A DNA stretch of 64,000 bases from positions 32,344,230 through 32,408,229 of the forward strand of contig CM032121.1 of NCBI GenBank assembly GCA_018894105.1, in the 5' to 3' direction. A model generated the notes under the pieces. It saw nothing but the letters and a program-made list of their open reading frames with translations. It ran no database searches and was not told the DNA's origin. The position numbers and the translations under genes were made by a program. Shown here piece by piece: positions 58,881 through 64,000 of this stretch (positions are counted from its first letter, which is position 1; each line of letters starts with the position of its first letter). This DNA is from Jacaranda mimosifolia (Eukaryota > Streptophyta > Magnoliopsida > Lamiales > Bignoniaceae).

Positions 58881-59416
58881 TGCGTTAATTAAGTATAGAA
58901 AATTTTCAATAAATGTATGTTCAAGTTGTCCATATCAATATATTATTAGTACAGAATATTTTAATTTTTAAAATGAAATTAATTACACATAAAGACTAAA
59001 GTTTGTAGAATTTATAAATATTTTTTCTAAAATCTTTTTGTTCAAAAACAATGTCCTAATAATTAATAACAAAAAATAGAATTAAAATTTTAACCTCCAT
59101 AATAATACATCATAATTCATCTTATAATATAAGATAAAATAAATAATTTTTGTACATACTATTTATACACAAAATGGAGTGAGGAGCAAAAATTTGGAGG
59201 GAATTAAAAAATAATACGGGAATTCAATTTTGGAGGGAAATTATTTTTTTTAAGGAAATATAATATATAGACCAACTAATTCTTAAGAACAATTTGTTCA
59301 GCTCTATGAAAGTTAATAATCATTATATTTAATAATATACTTTAAGTTAATACTTTTTTTTACACTATATTAAACCACGAAAATTATTTTCAATTTAGCA
59401 ATTTATATAGTAAAAC
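58881..59416. repeat. Block C, copy 1
   Basis: Closely similar to 62290-62824: shared landmarks TATCAATATATTATTAGTAC, ACACATAAAGACTAAAGTTT and TTTTTGTTCAAAAACAATGT. It runs straight into block D in both places. Confidence 0.9.
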
Positions 59417-60030
59417 ATATACACAATTAACATATAGATATCTATAAGTTATAAAAATCTTTAATTGGCCAATACAACGATTAAAATACAAAATGTAAAA
59501 TTAACAGGCCTAACTTCAGGGACCGTTTTCTTTTCATTAATTATTATAGCAAACTAGATTTCTTTGTTTTCTTTTGTTATTCAGGTGTGTTACCTTTGAC
59601 TATTTATTTTAAGGAGTCTTTAGAATTTTTCTAAATAAATATTGTAATAAATTATAATAAAAAATTAAATTGTTAAGCACCAAAATTTATAAGTCCAAAT
59701 TATATTATTTAACTACTTTAACTATAATAGAAAATCATTTAATAATTTAAAAAATTATATGTCAATTCATCATATAAAGGTAAGATAAAAGAAATTAATT
59801 TTGCTATAGATTATTTATACAAAAAAATGGAGGAGCTAAAATTTAGAGGAATCGAAAAAATGAAAAAAATTCATTATTGTTAGAGGGAATCAATTTTTTG
59901 GAAGAAATCAAGTTAAATTATTATGTCAAACTAATAATAAAAATAATTATTAATATTTTTTATGGGCCAAATTTTGGAGGGAATACAAACTTGGAGGGAA
60001 ACAAAATTGCATTGCCATCCAAATTCATTA
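59417..60030. repeat. Block D, copy 2
   Basis: Matches 19877-20503 and 62825-63430. It contains the GGAGGGAATACAAA-type purine words of the family. Block C and block D each carry a related TATTTATACA(C)AAAATGGAG motif, so an older duplication lies inside the C-D unit. Confidence 0.9.
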
Positions 60031-60185
60031 AATAAATTTATACATATGTATAAAATAAGAATATATGAAATAATGAGAAATGAGAAATAATGATAAATTT
60101 ATATATGTATAAAATGAGAAATATATGATGAATCTTCTTTAAATTATATATATATGTATATGTATACTACATATGCATATAAGTA

Positions 60186-60414
60186 TGAATAAAAAATTAT
60201 ATTATATATATGTTTTTATAAATATTAAATATTATTTAATTTGGAATGAATAAATAAAAAAATAGATAAAATAAAAGTAATTTAAATTTTATTGATAAAT
60301 TTATAAATATGTATATTATATATATATATGTGAATAAGTATAAATGAAAAAAATAAGCATACATGTATGAATAATTCGAAAGAAAAAAGATAAAAATAAA
60401 AATTATTTAAAATT
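60186..60414. repeat. Block B, copy 3
   Basis: Same landmarks as copy 1. Similarity ends near 60414, where an unrelated 1.87-kb segment begins. Confidence 0.85.
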
Positions 60415-60982
60415 ATGTTAAATTGGCAACAAATGTGGAGGGGAGGCGGTGTGCGCGGTTTTATAAAACATAAGAAAGTTATTTTGTATATATTTTTTTT
60501 CATAGGAGTGTTTGATGCTTATTTTACAAATCACAAGGGGGTAAATTGCAACTAGTCCAATAAAATTGTTACCATGTCAATGGAGCTTTTACTTTTCTTT
60601 TCCTTGCTAACGTAGTGTTTGGTTATATTGAAAAAATTTCAATTTTTATCCCATTGGATAGGGGGTATGCACTTTTGGTGCTTAGGTTGATATTTATAGG
60701 ACCAAAATTCTAAATTTTTTAATACATTTGGGATAGCACCTCAACTTCCGTTAGTGTTCGGAATAAACTGTTACATTAAAATAAATTAATTACCCAACAA
60801 CCCCAAAAATTTAATTTATTTATAAAAATTCCACAAATTTTGAAATGCCCAATCAATTTTCATTAAAAAAATAATAAATTTTCTTTTATAAAATATATAA
60901 CAAAATCCTCCTAGAAAAATTAAAATTTTTATATATCAATATATATATATATCATATAAATACATAAATATATATATATACA

Positions 60983-61090
60983 TGACCCACCCCCTCCCCC
61001 AACCCTCACTGCTGGCCATGGCCAGCGGCCGCCTGGCGATGGCCGACCATAGCCTAGCGGCAAGGATGGCTGGGGGGTGGGGGGAAGGAG
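60983..61090. other. GC-rich island between AT dinucleotide tracts
   Basis: A C-rich/G-rich arrangement: CCCACCCCCTCCCCCAACCC on the left and TGGGGGGTGGGGGGAAGG on the right, with palindromic CTGGCCATGGCCAG in between. Poly-(TA) tracts flank both sides (about 60938-60980 and 61098-61112). The outer parts can pair, giving a hairpin-like inverted repeat. Confidence 0.7.
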
Positions 61091-61270
61091 GAAAAAGTAT
61101 ATATATATATACATTTTAACATATTATAATTACAAATATTTATTTATTTAAAATCATTAAAATTATATTGTTAGGATAAAATTTTAGATTTTATTTTTAT
61201 TTAAATTATTTATTTTGATTAAAACTCTAGATCTCACACATCTTATTCTCTCACATAATTTGGGAGGTCA

Positions 61271-61330
61271 AGAGTTCGAGCCCTAACGGATTCTTGATGT
61301 GCGCGTGTGTATAAATGAAAAAAAAAAACA
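61271..61330 (+). mobile_element. Truncated SINE-like 3' part
   Basis: AGAGTTCGAGCCC resembles a B box; it is followed by a GT-rich stretch (TGATGTGCGCGTGTGTATAA) and an A-run (61318-61328), the order seen at the 3' side of many plant tRNA-derived SINEs. No A box was found upstream, so it would be 5'-truncated. Confidence 0.35.
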
Positions 61331-62289
61331 CATCTTGACTTATTTATTTTTTATTAATTAATAAATTTAATAAAATTAGTTTAAATTAGGGCTTATTTAT
61401 TTATGAATTGGACTATTTTATCAAAATATTTTAGCAAAATGATTTTTCAGAAGTGGGGTTGGGGAATATTATGATTATTTGTTTGTATTTTGGATCATAG
61501 ATAGAAAATAAATTGAGAATTTTTTTTATTTATTTGTATTTTAGGTGGGAACAAGATATCATATCAACAATTTTTTTATTGGGTTGGTAGGGTGAAATTG
61601 ACATTTTGAAATTACTATTGTTAGTATGATATTTTTAGATCTTATTTTTATTTTTAAATTATTTAATTTAGTTAATAAATATTTTTTATATTTAATAAAT
61701 ATATTCAACTTAATCTAATTAAATTGTTTTAGATATGATTATTTTTTAATAATATTGAGATGTAATTTAAAAACAAAATTATATGCAATTAAGAGATGGA
61801 TTTGATTTTTATTCTTATTTTATAATTAATAAATATGTTTAATTAAATTTGATTAAATTACTTTAGATATGTTGATGATTTTAAATTTTTATTTTCTTAA
61901 TTCAACTTCAATTAAAAGATTATTAAATATTTTTAAAAAATATTAATAGAATTATTTAAATTTATTTTGAGTAATTTAAATAATATTGAAGTTAAACCCC
62001 CATATTAAAGTTATAAATAAGTTCAGGGGTATTTTTGACTAAAAAATAATCAAAGCAGCTTTTAAAAGATATTTTTGAATTTTAATATAAAGTTTCAACG
62101 ATATCTACAAATTTGTTAAGGAACTAACAGTTCTTCAAATATTTAATTAAATATATGGGGATAAAAAATAATTTTATTAAACTTATAACTATATTACTAA
62201 GTTTATTTTACAATGTCATGAGTATTTCAAAATAATTTTAAAATTTCCAACCATATTAAAGTTATACAAGTTGATCAATTTCAAAACAA

Positions 62290-62824
62290 TTTGTGTTAAT
62301 TAAGTGTACAAAATTTTCACTAAATGCATGTTCAAATTGTCCACATCAATATATTATTAGTACAAAATATTTTAATTTTTAAAATAAAATTGATTACACA
62401 TAAAGACTAAAGTTTTTAGAATTTATAAATAATTTTTCTAAAATCTTTTTGTTCAAAAACAATGTTCTAATAAATAATAACAAAAAATAGAATTAAATTT
62501 TTAACCCCCATAATAATACGTCATAATTCATCTTATAATATAAGATAAGATAAATAATTTTTGTATATACTATTTAGACACAAAATGGAGGGAGAAACAA
62601 AATTTTGGAGGGAATAAAAAAATAATAGGGGAATTCATTTTTGGAGGAAAACTTGTTTTTTGAAGGAAATATAATACATAGACCAACTAATTCTTAAAAA
62701 TAACTTGTTCAGATTCATAAAAGTTAATAATCATTAAATTTAATAATATACTTTATGTTAATATTTTTTTACACTATATTAGACCATGAAAGTTATCTTT
62801 ATTTTAGCAATTTATATAGTAAAA
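62290..62824. repeat. Block C, copy 2
   Basis: Second copy of 58881-59416, about 3.4 kb downstream in the same orientation. Confidence 0.9.
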
Positions 62825-63430
62825 CATACGCACAATTAACATATAGATATCTATAAGTTATAAAAATCTTTAATCGGCCAATACAATGATTAAAAATTGA
62901 AATGTAACATTAACAGACCTAACTTTAGGGATTGTTTTCTTTTCATTAAGTATTATGGTAAACTAGATTTCTTTCTTTTCTTTTGCTATTCAAGTGTGTA
63001 ACCTTTAACTATTTATTTTAAGGAGCTTTTAGAATTTTTCTAAAAGAATATTGTAATGAATTATAATAAAAAATTAAATTCTTAAGCACCAAAATTTATA
63101 AGTCCAAATTATATGTTATTTAACTATAATAGAAAGTCATTTAATAATTTAAAAAATTATATGTCAATTCATCATATAATCTAAGATAAAAAAAATTAAG
63201 TTTGTTATAAATTATTTATACAAAAAAAAATGGAGGATCTAAAATTTAAAGGAATTGAAAAAATGAAGAGAATTCATTATTATTAGTGGGAATCAAATTT
63301 TTGAAAGAAATCAAATTAAATTATTATGTCAAACTAATAATAAAAACAATTGTTAACATTTTTTATGGCCCAAATTTTGGAGGGAATACAAAGTTGGAGG
63401 GAAAAAAAATTGCATTTCTATCCAAATTCA
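62825..63430. repeat. Block D, copy 3
   Basis: Third copy of block D. It starts with CATACGCACAATTAACATAT, matching CATACGCATGATTAACATAT at 19877, the first base after the 3.1-kb minus-strand LTR. Confidence 0.9.
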
Positions 63431-63599
63431 TTAAATAAATTTATACATATGTATAAAATAAGAATATATGAAATAATGAGAAATGAGAAATAATGATAAA
63501 TTTATATATGTATAAAATGAGAAATATATGATGACTCTTCTTTAAATTTTATTGAAATATATATATGTATATATATATATACTATATATTTATATAAGT

Positions 63600-63960
63600 A
63601 TGAATAAAAAATTATATTATATATATTTTTATAAATATTAAATATTTTTTAATTCGGAATGAATAAATAGAAAAAATAAGATAAAATAAAAGTAATTTAA
63701 ATTTTATTTATAAATTTATATATATGGTTATTATATATATATGTGAATAACTATAAATAGAAAAAATAAGTATACATGTATGAATAATTAGAAAGAAAAA
63801 AAGATAAAAATAAAAATTATTTAAAATTTTATAGATAAATTTATATATATAAATATCTAAAAAATGAGACTATATGAAATAATGAGAAATGAGAAATGAG
63901 AAATAATGATAAATTTATATATATGCATAAAATGAGAAATATATGAAATAATGGAAGAAG
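63600..63960. repeat. Block B, copy 4, running to the window end
   Basis: Same landmarks as the other B copies, followed by several ATGAGAAATGAGAAATAATG and TATATGAAATAATG words (63866-63955) that are themselves locally repeated. The last 40 bases are a purine-rich A/G tract. Confidence 0.85.
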
Positions 63961-64000
63961 AGAAAATTGAGAATAAAAAGAAAAAAAAAAGAAGAAAAAA

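Larger units (their letters stand above)
60415..62289. other. Unrelated segment between two copies of the C-D-B unit
   Basis: About 1.87 kb that lacks similarity to blocks A-D. It contains a GC-rich island (60983-61090), a truncated SINE-like motif (61271-61330) and a diverged local duplication (about 61160-61215 versus 61625-61680, around TTTATTTTTATTTAAATTAT-like words). No terminal inverted repeats were found, so I cannot say whether it is an insertion or the original spacer. Frames at 60282-60503 and 60929-61114 are not genes. Confidence 0.5.

Noticed and set aside
60929..61114. 61-codon minus-strand ORF
   Set aside because: Made of TA-tract Tyr/Ile repeats and the GC-rich island; not a gene.

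Overview
The window looks like heterochromatic or intergenic DNA from a land plant, probably a eudicot. It is strongly AT-rich and has no convincing intact host gene, rRNA or canonical tRNA. Almost everything recognisable is transposable-element sequence at different stages of decay: Ty3/gypsy and Ty1/copia LTR retrotransposons, many short hAT-like elements with 8-bp target duplications, two Mutator-like elements with 9-bp target duplications, CACTA-like ends, and several tandem arrays. The species cannot be named from the sequence.

Left part (1-31 kb). Positions 1-4961 are the 5' half of a Tat/Grande-like Ty3/gypsy element on the minus strand (LTR, primer-binding site, decayed gag, protease, start of the RT region; cut by the window edge). 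It sits in the integrase region of a decayed minus-strand Ty1/copia element (4962-8665), which itself carries a hAT-like element (6840-8396). Next come a hAT-like element with a Mutator-like element nested inside it (9708-11599 and 10284-11378), a plus-strand LTR plus primer-binding site followed by non-coding interior (12567-about 16640), a 3.1-kb minus-strand gypsy-type LTR (16771-19876) abutting a dispersed repeat (block D), a degenerate minisatellite, an unassigned LTR-like stretch, a possible CACTA transposase fossil, a second Mutator-like element (26603-27524) and a second copy of the 6840 hAT family (29237-31033).

Middle (31.5-45.8 kb). This is a stratified nest. An outer hAT-like element (32125-45794) was split by a gypsy-type LTR retrotransposon with LTRs over 3 kb (target duplication AAATC). 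That retrotransposon was then hit by one hAT-like element exactly across its 5' LTR boundary (32865-34104) and by another inside its 3' LTR (43099-43762). Its interior is decayed but keeps a reverse-transcriptase fossil in two tandem copies.

Right part (45.8-64 kb). Two tandem arrays (85 bp x 4 and about 440 bp x 8) share a 21-23-bp AGTAC/AGTAT rhythm and flank an unrecognised 117-codon ORF. The second array is interrupted by the end of a larger hAT element whose transposase pseudogene (54028-55979) keeps its dimerisation domain and two short introns but has four in-frame stops. The transposase breaks off exactly at a CACTA-type terminus (55980). A GC-rich island with a tRNA-like head follows, then 6 kb of AT-rich DNA made of repeated blocks (A-D) in several copies. 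Nothing in the window forms a working pathway; the interest is in the insertion history and the unexplained arrays.
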